Shown: one piece after another, positions 52,245 to 60,752 of the stretch
How positions within the stretch are numbered: the stretch's first letter is position 1
Layout: the number at the start of each line of letters is the position of its first letter
Assembly (NCBI GenBank): GCA_910575405.1
Contig: CAJTER010000015.1
Coordinates: 1 to 64,000 of the forward strand
DNA length: 64,000 bases
Origin: Clostridia bacterium
GTDB taxonomy: Bacteria > Bacillota > Clostridia > Peptostreptococcales > Anaerovoracaceae
Direction of reading: 5' to 3'
Notes under the pieces: generated by a model
Database searches by the model: none
Told to the model about the DNA's origin: nothing
Seen by the model: the letters and a program-made list of their open reading frames with translations, nothing else
Position numbers and translations under genes: made by a program

Positions 52245-53494
52245 TTGTTTCTACTGATATCTCCACCTAATTTCTTTAACTCTTCCGGAAAGCTGCAGTA
52301 CCCCCGCTCTATAAACTCTGCGTTTTCTACTGTCGTTTCTCCGTATGCCATAAGACCCGCAAGTACAAGGGCTGCTCCGCCCCTCAGATCTTCTGCGGCA
52401 ACCTGTGTTCCCCTCAGGAATTCCACACCTTCTATTATAGCGGTTCTCTGGAAAATTTCAATATCTGCTCCCATTTTTATGAGCTGGTCTGCATACTTAA
52501 AACGATTTTCAAAGATTCGCTCCTCCACTATGGTTTTACCTATTGCAGCCGCCATAACGGCTGTAAACTGCGGCTGGAGATCAGTCGGAAATCCGGGATA
52601 AGGAGCAGTCTGCAGCTTTCCTGTGCAATAAAGCCTTCCAGGTCCCCGCAGCCAAATTTCCCCTGGTTGTTTTTTTACCTTGCAGCCCGCGTAACGCAGG
52701 TATTTGAGAAACTGTTTCATCATGTCCGTTTCTATGCCCCTCAGAAGCAGTTCTCCTCCAGTACCTGCTGCTGCAAGAAGGAATGTCCCGCCTTCGATCC
52801 GATCTCCCATAATCCGATGGCAGGTTCCGTGAAGCGGACACTCTCCCTTGATTACAATTCTGGAAGTACCGGCGCCTTTTATCTGGGCTCCGCAGCTGTT
52901 GAGATATTGTTGCAAGTCCTGAATTTCCGGCTCTCTGGCACTGTTGTGGATGACGGTTTCCCCTTTTGCGCCCAATGCTGCCATCATCAGGTTTTCTGTA
53001 GCTCCTACGCTGGGAAAATCCAGCGCAATAGTTGCGCCTTCCAGTTGGTTTCCTGTAAAAATCAGCTTTCCATCCACTTCTTTAATAGAGGTCCCCATCT
53101 GTTTCAGCGCCTTTATATGTATATCAATAGGCCTTTTTCCGATAGCACAGCCTCCCGGCTGACTGATGACAGCCCTGCCGCACCTTGTAAGGAGCGGCCC
53201 GACCAGGAAAATGGAAGAACGCATTTTCCCCATGAGTTCTGCAGGAACTTCCTCAGAGTTCAGACATGATGTATCCACCAGCAGACGATCTCCGGTTTTT
53301 TCAGTCCGGCACCCTAGGCTCTCCAGAATCTCCTTCATAGTCAAAACATCTGAAATGCAAGGGCACCTTGAAAACACATTTTCCTCGCCTGTTGCAATTG
53401 ATGCGGCGAGTATCGGAAGGGCCGCGTTTTTGGCCCCCTTTACGGTATATTCTCCACAAATGGGATTACCACCCCGTATATGATAGCTTTCCAA
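52241..53494 (-). CDS. murA: UDP-N-acetylglucosamine 1-carboxyvinyltransferase
   Basis: MurA transfers enolpyruvate from PEP to UDP-GlcNAc, the first committed step of peptidoglycan synthesis and the target of fosfomycin. The 417-residue protein has the conserved Lys-Asn pair in VKGAKNAALPILAAS and the active-site Cys in QPGGCAIGKRPIDIH, so it should be fosfomycin-sensitive in type. The start is TTG at 53494, which gives the usual family length and N-terminus (ESYHIRGGNPICGEY); an ATG 30 bases upstream lies within a hairpin. The ribosome site GGAGG is buried in that hairpin. Confidence 0.95.
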   Translation of the reverse strand: MESYHIRGGNPICGEYTVKGAKNAALPILAASIATGEENVFSRCPCISDVLTMKEILESLGCRTEKTGDRLLVDTSCLNSEEVPAELMGKMRSSIFLVGPLLTRCGRAVISQPGGCAIGKRPIDIHIKALKQMGTSIKEVDGKLIFTGNQLEGATIALDFPSVGATENLMMAALGAKGETVIHNSAREPEIQDLQQYLNSCGAQIKGAGTSRIVIKGECPLHGTCHRIMGDRIEGGTFLLAAAGTGGELLLRGIETDMMKQFLKYLRYAGCKVKKQPGEIWLRGPGRLYCTGKLQTAPYPGFPTDLQPQFTAVMAAAIGKTIVEERIFENRFKYADQLIKMGADIEIFQRTAIIEGVEFLRGTQVAAEDLRGGAALVLAGLMAYGETTVENAEFIERGYCSFPEELKKLGGDISRNK

Positions 53495-53504
53495 ATAAAA
53501 AACA

Positions 53505-53537
53505 CCTCCGAACCATACTTTCATAGTATGCCGGAGG
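53505..53537 (-). promoter_or_regulatory. Hairpin covering the murA ribosome site, terminator-like
   Basis: On the minus strand CCTCCG (53532-53537) and CATACT (53525-53530) pair with AGTATG (53514-53519) and CGGAGG (53505-53510), five-base loop, followed by TGTTTTTT. It lies 11 bases after murG. The 3' arm contains the GGAGG that precedes the murA TTG. It may terminate transcription or limit murA translation. Confidence 0.6.
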
Positions 53538-53548
53538 GTATCGTTGAG

Positions 53549-54652
53549 TTACCGAATATCAAGATTGTTGCAGATAATTTCTGCAGCATCAAGCGGTGCG
53601 CAGGCTTTACTGCAGCGCGACATTTCCGCCACCTTCCGGGGATCGTTTTTCAGTTTCAGAATACTGGCAATGAGCTTTTCGTTGTCCAGATCTTTTTCCT
53701 CCAAAATAATAGCTCCGCCATGATCTGCTACTGCCTTTGCGTTATAATACTGATGGTTTCCCGTAACAATCGGTGATGGAATAAAAATAGCCGCCTTTCC
53801 ACAAACCGTCACCTCTGCCACCGTCAGTGCCCCGCTCCTGCTGAGCACCAGATCCGCAGCAGAAAGATATTCTTCCATGTTATTAATATATTCCAAAATA
53901 TGAATATTGTCCGCCAGTTTGAGGCCCCGCTCCTGCTGAAGCTCAGAAAGAATGGCATCATAATAGCGTTTTCCCGTAGCCATGCAGACTTGAATTCCGC
54001 TCATACCGTTTACAGCTTCAATTACACTGAGCATAGCCTTGTTAATTCTGCCGGCGCCCTGGCTGCCGCCGAATACCAGAAGTACAAAGTCTCCGTCCGC
54101 AAATCCCAGCTTCTTTCTGCAGGCTTTTGGATCCGCTTCAAAAAAGGCTTTGCGCACGGGATTTCCTGCTAGGATATGTTTTTTCTTGTGTTTAAAATAT
54201 TTCTGAGCTTCCTCAAATCCCAGGAAAACATGCTCTACATAATTTTCCAGCAGCTTGTTGGTTACGCCTGGAAACGCATTCTGTTCATGGGTATACGTTT
54301 TTACACCCAGCTTGTGGGCCGCCCGCACTACCGGGCCGCATACATAGCCTCCCGTTCCTATAACAGCATCTGGCTCAAAGGCTTTGATGAGCTGCTTTGC
54401 CTGCTTGTTTCCTTTGCTGAGCTTTCTCATTACTTCGATATTTTTCAGCGGATGTTTTCTGTCAAATCCGGAGACTGTAATAAATTTGATAGGATAGCCG
54501 TTATCAGGCACAATGGTCTTTTCCAGCCCATACTCGGTTCCCACAAACAGGATCTGGCTGTCTGGATAGCGCTCCTTAATTTTATCTGCGATAGCGATTG
54601 CGGGATAAATGTGTCCTCCCGTGCCGCCGCCGGTCATAATTACTTTCATCAA
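53549..54652 (-). CDS. murG: Lipid II synthase MurG
   Basis: MurG adds GlcNAc from UDP-GlcNAc to lipid I at the inner membrane face, forming lipid II. The 367-residue GT-B protein has the N-terminal loop GGTGGHIYPAIAIA, the HEQNAFPG segment, the second glycine-rich loop VFGGSQGAGRINKAM and the UDP-GlcNAc-binding stretch SRSGALTVAEVTVCGKAAI and GNHQYYNAK. All expected motifs are present. It lies nine bases after ftsW. Confidence 0.97.
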   Translation of the reverse strand: MMKVIMTGGGTGGHIYPAIAIADKIKERYPDSQILFVGTEYGLEKTIVPDNGYPIKFITVSGFDRKHPLKNIEVMRKLSKGNKQAKQLIKAFEPDAVIGTGGYVCGPVVRAAHKLGVKTYTHEQNAFPGVTNKLLENYVEHVFLGFEEAQKYFKHKKKHILAGNPVRKAFFEADPKACRKKLGFADGDFVLLVFGGSQGAGRINKAMLSVIEAVNGMSGIQVCMATGKRYYDAILSELQQERGLKLADNIHILEYINNMEEYLSAADLVLSRSGALTVAEVTVCGKAAIFIPSPIVTGNHQYYNAKAVADHGGAIILEEKDLDNEKLIASILKLKNDPRKVAEMSRCSKACAPLDAAEIICNNLDIR

Positions 54653-54661
54653 TTCTTGCTC

Positions 54662-55798
54662 CTATTTTACCTGCGCCGTATGCCGCGAAATATTAAGAAG
54701 AATTCCCATACTTCCCATAAAGAGCATGAGGGCGTTTCCTCCATAACTCACAAAGGGAAGGGTGATTCCCGTAGGCGGCATAGATGACGTAACAACTGCA
54801 ACATTTAAGATTACCTGTATTGCTACCATAATCGTAATTCCGGAAGCCATAAGGGTTCCAAACTGATCCGGTGCATTAACCGCAATATGAATTCCCCTCC
54901 ATATGAGAATCACATAAGCAGTCATCAAAACTAAAATTCCCACAAAGCCCAGCTCCTCGCCGATAATCGCCAGAATAAAATCATTCTGCGGCTCCGGAAG
55001 GTAGAGGTTTTTTTGAATGCTCTTTCCAAGTCCGACGCCAAATAATCCGCCTGACCCCAGAGCCATCAGAGACTGAACAACCTGAAATCCGTCCCCCAGA
55101 GGATCCGCAAAGGGATCCGTAAAACTGGTAATTCGCTTTGCCCAGTGACTGTCCGGGTTGGTAATGATGATGGCAGCAATACCCACAGCCCCCAGGCCCA
55201 CCAGCCCTCCGCAGTAGAGCCAGCTCAAGCCGGCAACAAACATCATCAAAATGACGATTGCAACTACCGTAATCGCGGTAGACATATTCGGCTGTATCAA
55301 AATCAGCCCCCCAAAGACAGCGCAAATGCCAAACAGAGGAAGGATTCCCATAGTAAGAGATTTAATCCGCTGAGGCTTCTCACTGAGAAACCAGGCCACA
55401 AAGATAATCAGCGCGATCTTGGCAATCTCGCCAGGCATGATAGTAATACTTCCTACTCCAATCCATCTTGTAGCGCCTTTTCCTTCATGGCCGATTCCCG
55501 GCACCATCAGCAGAACCAACAGTATAAAGCTGGCAATCAGTATGGGAATGGCGAATTTTCGATATCTCCTGTAATCAAAGACTGCTGTGAAAAGCATAAG
55601 CCCAAACCCCAGCACAGCCCACATGACATCCTTGGTCAAATATCCATAAGGATTTCCTCCCCCTGATTTGGAAGTTTCGTTGATGGACTGATAGTAGCTG
55701 GCGGAGAAAACCATGATAATGCCAAATATGACCAGACCGACCGTCAGGATTACCAATATAAAATCCCCTGATTTTAATTTGCTTTTTTTACTTCTCAT
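54662..55798 (-). CDS. ftsW: SEDS glycosyltransferase FtsW/SpoVE
   Basis: FtsW is the lipid II polymerase that works with the class B PBP at the septum. The 378-residue protein has ten membrane segments, the SEDS signature regions RWIGVGSITIMPGEIAKIAL, the long extracellular loop with DPLGDGFQVVQSLMALGSG, and FVSYGGNALMLFMGSMGIL at the end. A basic N-terminus (MRSKKSKLKSGD) faces the cytoplasm. In spore formers the dcw copy is often called SpoVE; the sequence alone does not separate the two. Confidence 0.95.
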   Translation of the reverse strand: MRSKKSKLKSGDFILVILTVGLVIFGIIMVFSASYYQSINETSKSGGGNPYGYLTKDVMWAVLGFGLMLFTAVFDYRRYRKFAIPILIASFILLVLLMVPGIGHEGKGATRWIGVGSITIMPGEIAKIALIIFVAWFLSEKPQRIKSLTMGILPLFGICAVFGGLILIQPNMSTAITVVAIVILMMFVAGLSWLYCGGLVGLGAVGIAAIIITNPDSHWAKRITSFTDPFADPLGDGFQVVQSLMALGSGGLFGVGLGKSIQKNLYLPEPQNDFILAIIGEELGFVGILVLMTAYVILIWRGIHIAVNAPDQFGTLMASGITIMVAIQVILNVAVVTSSMPPTGITLPFVSYGGNALMLFMGSMGILLNISRHTAQVK

Positions 55799-55822
55799 TC
55801 ATATCTCCAACCTGCCAGAACC

Positions 55823-57199
55823 CTATTTTTCAAGTCTGTGCACACAATTTTTAAAATGATCGCCTCTTTGCTCAAAGCTGGTATACATATCCCAGCTTGC
55901 ACAGGCAGGCGACAGAAGTACCGTATCCCCCGGTTCTGCCAGCCTGAAACCTTCCTTCACACATTCTTCCATATCCTTTACGATTATGGAATTGGTAAAG
56001 CCCAGCTGTTCTGCCGTTTCCTTGATTTTGGGCGCGGTTTTTCCCAGCAGCACCATATGCCTTACTTTCCCGTCAAAGGCCTTTATCAGCTCATCAAAGG
56101 AAGAACCCTTATCATAGCCCCCTGCAATCAGGATAATTCCTCCCTTTATCGCCTCTACTGCTTTAATGGAAGCATCCGGATTTGTTCCTTTGGAATCGTT
56201 GACAAACCGCACTCCATCCACCTGTCCGCAGAACTCAATTCGGTGTTCTACCCCCTGGAAGGCGATTAAAGCCTTCTTAATCACCTGAGGTTCAATGCCC
56301 GCAAAGTAAGCGATGGCCGCTGCCGCGAGAGCATTTTCCAGATTATGGCTTCCCGGAATAGAAAGCTCTTCCGCCCGGCAAATGGAAATTTCCTCATCCT
56401 GTTCATTTCGAATGGTAATATATCCATCCCGGACAAAGGCGCCAAAATCCAATTCTTCTTTTCTGCTGAAAGGAACAACCCTCGCTTTACAGCCCTCTGC
56501 AAGAGCAAAGCATTCCTTATCATCATAGTTTATTACTAAATACTGACTTTCATCCTGATTTTCAAAAACTTTTGCTTTTGCCTTTCCATAATTCTCCATG
56601 GTTTTATGCCGATCCATATGATCCGGCGTCAGATTCAGAATAGCGGAAACTACCGGTTTAAAGTAGCGAATGGTTTCAAGCTGAAAACTGCTGGTTTCCG
56701 TCACAAGCCAGGAATTTTCCTCTGCTGTAAGGGCCTTTGAAATAACAGCAACTCCGATATTTCCCACTACGTAGGTCTTTTCCTTTGCCTTTTTAAAAAT
56801 TTCGCCCACCAGAGTTGTCGTGGTTGTCTTACCATTCGTGCCCGTAATAGCGATATAGTTGCCTCTCCCAATCCGGTAAGCAATTTCCAGCTCTCCGATA
56901 ATTTCCGCACCAGCGTCCCTGGCCCGTTTAATAAAAGGCAGCTCCGGAGAAACTCCAGGACTGAGAACGAGCATATCAAACTGATCCGTTTCTTTTGGAT
57001 CCATGCCAAAGAAACAGGTCACATTCCTTCCCTCTAAAAATGTCAGCAGCTGCGGATCGATTTCTTCTTGTCTCTTCGAATCCTGTACCGAAACCTTCGC
57101 ACCCAGCTTGAGCATAGCCTGCAGAGCTGCAATTCCAGATCTTCCAAGTCCAACTACTAATATATTCTGATTTTTCATATTATCAAGATTTGTTCTCAT
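55823..57199 (-). CDS. murD: UDP-N-acetylmuramoylalanine-D-glutamate ligase
   Basis: MurD adds D-Glu to UDP-MurNAc-L-Ala using ATP. The 458-residue protein has the N-terminal Rossmann-like domain (NILVVGLGRSGIAALQAM), the ATP loop AITGTNGKTTTTTLVG, NLTPDHMDRHKTMENYGKAK, with the Lys that is carbamylated in the family, and the C-terminal domain with VNDSKGTNPDASIKAVEA and LLSPACASWDMY. The ATG at 57199 has GAGGTAA upstream. Gaps to mraY and ftsW are 12 and 24 bases. Confidence 0.97.
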   Translation of the reverse strand: MRTNLDNMKNQNILVVGLGRSGIAALQAMLKLGAKVSVQDSKRQEEIDPQLLTFLEGRNVTCFFGMDPKETDQFDMLVLSPGVSPELPFIKRARDAGAEIIGELEIAYRIGRGNYIAITGTNGKTTTTTLVGEIFKKAKEKTYVVGNIGVAVISKALTAEENSWLVTETSSFQLETIRYFKPVVSAILNLTPDHMDRHKTMENYGKAKAKVFENQDESQYLVINYDDKECFALAEGCKARVVPFSRKEELDFGAFVRDGYITIRNEQDEEISICRAEELSIPGSHNLENALAAAAIAYFAGIEPQVIKKALIAFQGVEHRIEFCGQVDGVRFVNDSKGTNPDASIKAVEAIKGGIILIAGGYDKGSSFDELIKAFDGKVRHMVLLGKTAPKIKETAEQLGFTNSIIVKDMEECVKEGFRLAEPGDTVLLSPACASWDMYTSFEQRGDHFKNCVHRLEK

Positions 57200-57211
57200 A
57201 ATGATTACCTC

Positions 57212-58171
57212 TTACAAAATTCCAAGACCCAGAATGCAGAAAATCAGGGCAAAACCCCAAAACATGCCTACAACCTGTTTTTCCTTCAGTCCGCTCAGTT
57301 CAAAATGATGATGAATCGGCGCCATTTTAAAGACTCTTTTTCCTGTGGTTTTAAAGCTTATGACCTGAATAATTACAGATAAAGCCTCCATAACATATAC
57401 AAATCCGGCAATAGGAAGCAGCAATTCAAAATGCATCACAATTGCAGCAGCAGCCAGCCCACCTCCCAGAGCAAGTGAACCTGTATCGCCCATGAATACC
57501 TTGGCCGGGTTCTTGTTGTATACCAAAAATCCGAGACAGGCTCCTGTTAGGGCCGAACAAAATACACCGGCTCCTGAGCTTGCCCCATAGGTTACAGCAG
57601 CGATAGCAAAAAAGAGAGATACAAGAGCCGTGACTCCTGAGGCCAGGCCATCCAGTCCATCCGTTAAGTTGACGGCATTCGTCATTGCCAGCAGAACAAA
57701 GGCAATAAACGGAATATACCAGATGCCAAAATCAATGTTAATATTAATAAAGGGAATCCATACAGACGTTCCATCGCCTGAATACTTTGCCATGTATACG
57801 GCAAAAGTGACCGAGATAATAATCTGAAGCCCAAATTTCTGATATGCCCGCAAACCTAAATTATTCTTTTTTACGACCTTCAGATAATCATCGAAAAAGC
57901 CGATTGCCCCAAAGAGCAGAAAAACTAATACGACTGCAACCATGTGCGGCGAATAATACCGGCCTACTACGCATCCGATAATCGCCGATGCGATAATGGC
58001 GATACCTCCCATGCTGGGTGTTCCAGCTTTTGCATAATGGGATTTTGGCCCCTCTTCCCTGATATTCTGCCCCATCTGCTTGTTTCGCAGAATCGGGATT
58101 TCCAGTGAAGTAAATACAACAGACGCTAAAAATGCCAGTATTGCTACTATACCAACTGTAACATAATTCAT
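57212..58171 (-). CDS. mraY: Phospho-N-acetylmuramoyl-pentapeptide transferase
   Basis: MraY transfers phospho-MurNAc-pentapeptide to undecaprenyl phosphate, making lipid I. The 319-residue membrane protein has about ten helices and the catalytic Asp-rich loops FFDDYLKVVKKNNLGL, NAVNLTDGLDGLASG and VFMGDTGSLALGG, plus the conserved PIHHHFEL motif near the C-terminus. Length is typical of Firmicutes. It lies between murF and murD with short gaps. Confidence 0.98.
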   Translation of the reverse strand: MNYVTVGIVAILAFLASVVFTSLEIPILRNKQMGQNIREEGPKSHYAKAGTPSMGGIAIIASAIIGCVVGRYYSPHMVAVVLVFLLFGAIGFFDDYLKVVKKNNLGLRAYQKFGLQIIISVTFAVYMAKYSGDGTSVWIPFININIDFGIWYIPFIAFVLLAMTNAVNLTDGLDGLASGVTALVSLFFAIAAVTYGASSGAGVFCSALTGACLGFLVYNKNPAKVFMGDTGSLALGGGLAAAAIVMHFELLLPIAGFVYVMEALSVIIQVISFKTTGKRVFKMAPIHHHFELSGLKEKQVVGMFWGFALIFCILGLGIL

Positions 58172-58182
58172 AACTACTCCTA

Positions 58183-59580
58183 CTACTCCATAATTTGTTT
58201 AACAATTTGTTCCATTTCCATCCCACGGGAGCCCTTTACAAGGACTACATCCCCCTTCTGAATAATGGTATCCAGTCTTTTCAGAAATTCTTTTTTCTCT
58301 GAAAACCACAGTACATTGGAATGCCCGCAGGCCTCCGCCCCCTTGCGGATAAAGCCGGCATTCTCTCCTATGGCAACGATAAGCTCAACCCCCTGCTCTG
58401 CCGCGTACCTTCCTACCAGTTCATGCTGACTGCTGCTGGTATCGCCCAGTTCAAACATGTCTCCCAAAACAGCAACGCTCCTCAGTCCCCTGGTGTGCAT
58501 AAGCACATCAACAGCGCCCTTCATAGAATCCGGACTGGCATTGTACGTATCATCGATCACTTTGATCCCATTTTTTCCACGTACTGTCAGCCTTTTATCC
58601 GTCAGCTCCGCCTGGGCAAGTCCTGCAGCCGCTTCCTCCATGGTAATACCAAGCTGCATACCTGCCGCTACTGCCAGCGCACTGTTATACGCATTGTGTC
58701 TGCCGGGAATGGGAAGCCTGAATTTTTGCAGCCTTCCCTTATGCTCCAGACTGAATTGAATACCTTCTGCCCCAAAATCTTCGATTCCGGAAATAATATA
58801 GTCGCTTTTGCCGTCTATTCCGGTTGTCACAATATGGTAGCTTCCGTGAATCTGTTCTTTATTCAGGAATTCGCCCTCCTGATGGAAAATCAGTGTATTG
58901 GTTTGATCAAAATAATTGGTAAGCTCCATCTTTGCCTTGAAGATTCCCTCGCGGCTGCCCAGATTTTCGATATGGGACATCCCAATATTGGTAATCACAC
59001 CTATATCCGGCCTCGCGATACGGGCGAGAAGATCGATCTCCCCAAACTTATCCATCCCCATTTCCAAAACAGCAACCTGTGTATCCTCTTCTAAGGACAA
59101 AATAGTCAGTGGAACGCCGATGTGATTATTCAGGTTTCCCATATTCTTCTGTGTTTTATATTTCTGGCTGCATACACGTCCGATCAGATCTCTTGTGGAG
59201 GTTTTCCCTGTGCTCCCGGTGACTGCGATTTTTTTAATATCCAGCAGCCTTAAATAATAGGAGGCAAGATCCTGAAGTGCTTTTGTCGTATCCTCCACCA
59301 GAAGGACTGCATTCAGCTCCGCGCCTTTTCTTTCACCCCTGCCCTGCAGCTTCCGAAAGGCCGCTTCATCGGAAATCACCATTGCCGTGCATCCTGCCTC
59401 TATAACCTGCGGCAAATATACATGAGCATCATGGTTCTCGCCAATAAGAGCAAAAAACAGATCTCCGCCCTCTGCCTTTCTGGAATCCGTAGAGATATCA
59501 CATATAGCCGCTTCTTCACTTCCCTGCAGCAAAGTTCCTCCTGTTGCTTCTTTAACTTGTTTTATGGTAAGTTGTTTCAT
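58183..59580 (-). CDS. murF: UDP-N-acetylmuramoyl-tripeptide-D-alanyl-D-alanine ligase
   Basis: MurF adds D-Ala-D-Ala to complete the pentapeptide. The 465-residue protein has the N-terminal domain (GDLFFALIGENHDAHVYL), the ATP loop AVTGSTGKTSTRDLIG, GMDKFGEIDLLARIARPDIG and VIDDTYNASPDSMKGAVDVL with the expected Asn-Ala-Ser-Pro, and the C-terminal domain with AVLGDMFELGD. Start overlaps murE by 29 bases. Unlike its neighbour MurE it has all three domains. Confidence 0.97.
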   Translation of the reverse strand: MKQLTIKQVKEATGGTLLQGSEEAAICDISTDSRKAEGGDLFFALIGENHDAHVYLPQVIEAGCTAMVISDEAAFRKLQGRGERKGAELNAVLLVEDTTKALQDLASYYLRLLDIKKIAVTGSTGKTSTRDLIGRVCSQKYKTQKNMGNLNNHIGVPLTILSLEEDTQVAVLEMGMDKFGEIDLLARIARPDIGVITNIGMSHIENLGSREGIFKAKMELTNYFDQTNTLIFHQEGEFLNKEQIHGSYHIVTTGIDGKSDYIISGIEDFGAEGIQFSLEHKGRLQKFRLPIPGRHNAYNSALAVAAGMQLGITMEEAAAGLAQAELTDKRLTVRGKNGIKVIDDTYNASPDSMKGAVDVLMHTRGLRSVAVLGDMFELGDTSSSQHELVGRYAAEQGVELIVAIGENAGFIRKGAEACGHSNVLWFSEKKEFLKRLDTIIQKGDVVLVKGSRGMEMEQIVKQIME

Positions 59581-60745
59581 ATTTTTTCTCCAAAAGTTCT
59601 TTTAAAACTTTTCTGTCATCAAATGGCAGTTTTTCATCTCCCGACAGCTGATAAGCCTCATGCCCTTTTCCGGCTACTACTATTATATCCCATTTATCCG
59701 CAAGAGAAACTGCTCTTTTTATTGCCTGATAACGATCCAGAATCACAGTATAATCACATCCTGTACCATAAATGCCTTCCTCAATTGCTTGACTGATGTT
59801 TTCAGGCGGTTCGCCCCGCGGGTTGTCATTTGTAATAATACAATAATCGCTGTATGTTCCTGCTGCCTCTCCCATGAGTCGCCTTTTGCCTTTGTCCCGG
59901 AAGCCGCCGCATCCAAAGACGCAAAGCAGCTTTCCACGTTTAAACTGTGACAGAGTCATCAGAAGCTTTTCCAGACCGTCCGGTGTATGAGCATAATCTA
60001 CAATTCCCAGCGTATCCTCCTTGCTGCCGATCCGCTCCATCCTGCCAGGTATATGATTTGCCTTAAGAAGCCCTTCCCGTATTGCGGAAAAGGAAACACC
60101 CGCCTGCCTTGCCATAGCGGCTGCTGTCATTGCATTATAAATGAAATGCCTTCCTGGGATACCGATTTCAAGGTCTCCTAAAAGCTTTCCTTCCTCAAAA
60201 AAGCAGAATTTACTGCCCTCAATGGTTTCCTCTGTAATTTTTCCGTAAAAATAAGCATTCGTATCCTTAAGAGAATATCCCTTTATGCCGGAAATGTCAA
60301 CCATTTGGCGCAGTTCTTCGTAAAGTCTTTTTCCATAAATGTCATCCAAATTGATGGCTGCGCCTTTTTTGCACTGCAGAAAAAGCTGTTTTTTCACCTG
60401 ATAATAGGACTCCATTGTGTTGTGGTAATCCAGGTGATCCTGACTCAGATTTGTAAATCCGCAGTAGTCAATCACAAGCTCCCTGATTCTGCCCTGAGCG
60501 ATCCCATGGGAAGAAACCTCCATTACACACTGACCGATTTCCTGAAGCTTCATCTGATGAAATAACTCTTTTAAAAGATCAGCCCCCGGCGTTGTATTGA
60601 CGGGAATATAGTGCTTCTCCCCAATTTGGTGCTCAATGGTCCCAATGATCCCGCATGCTCCTTTTTCCTCCTGAAGGATCTCCCTGAGCATATAGGATGC
60701 CGTAGTCTTACCATTTGTTCCCGTAATTCCAAAAACCTGAATCAT
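59552..60745 (-). CDS. murE: MurE-type peptidoglycan ligase lacking the N-terminal domain
   Basis: MurE adds the third amino acid to UDP-MurNAc-L-Ala-D-Glu. This copy has only 397 residues; typical enzymes have about 480-500. The central and C-terminal domains are complete: ATP loop FGITGTNGKTTASYML at residues 4-19, NTTPGADLL, HGIAQGR, DHLDYHNTMESYYQVKKQL with the Lys region, DYAHTPDGLEKLL, GCGGFRDKGKRRLMG, the DNPR motif typical of meso-diaminopimelate enzymes, and AGKGHEAYQ. The approximately 90-residue uridine-binding domain 1 is absent. The upstream PBP ends only seven bases earlier, so there is no room for it. Confidence 0.88.
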   Translation of the reverse strand: MIQVFGITGTNGKTTASYMLREILQEEKGACGIIGTIEHQIGEKHYIPVNTTPGADLLKELFHQMKLQEIGQCVMEVSSHGIAQGRIRELVIDYCGFTNLSQDHLDYHNTMESYYQVKKQLFLQCKKGAAINLDDIYGKRLYEELRQMVDISGIKGYSLKDTNAYFYGKITEETIEGSKFCFFEEGKLLGDLEIGIPGRHFIYNAMTAAAMARQAGVSFSAIREGLLKANHIPGRMERIGSKEDTLGIVDYAHTPDGLEKLLMTLSQFKRGKLLCVFGCGGFRDKGKRRLMGEAAGTYSDYCIITNDNPRGEPPENISQAIEEGIYGTGCDYTVILDRYQAIKRAVSLADKWDIIVVAGKGHEAYQLSGDEKLPFDDRKVLKELLEKKYETTYHKTS

Positions 60746-60752
60746 GCTTTCA

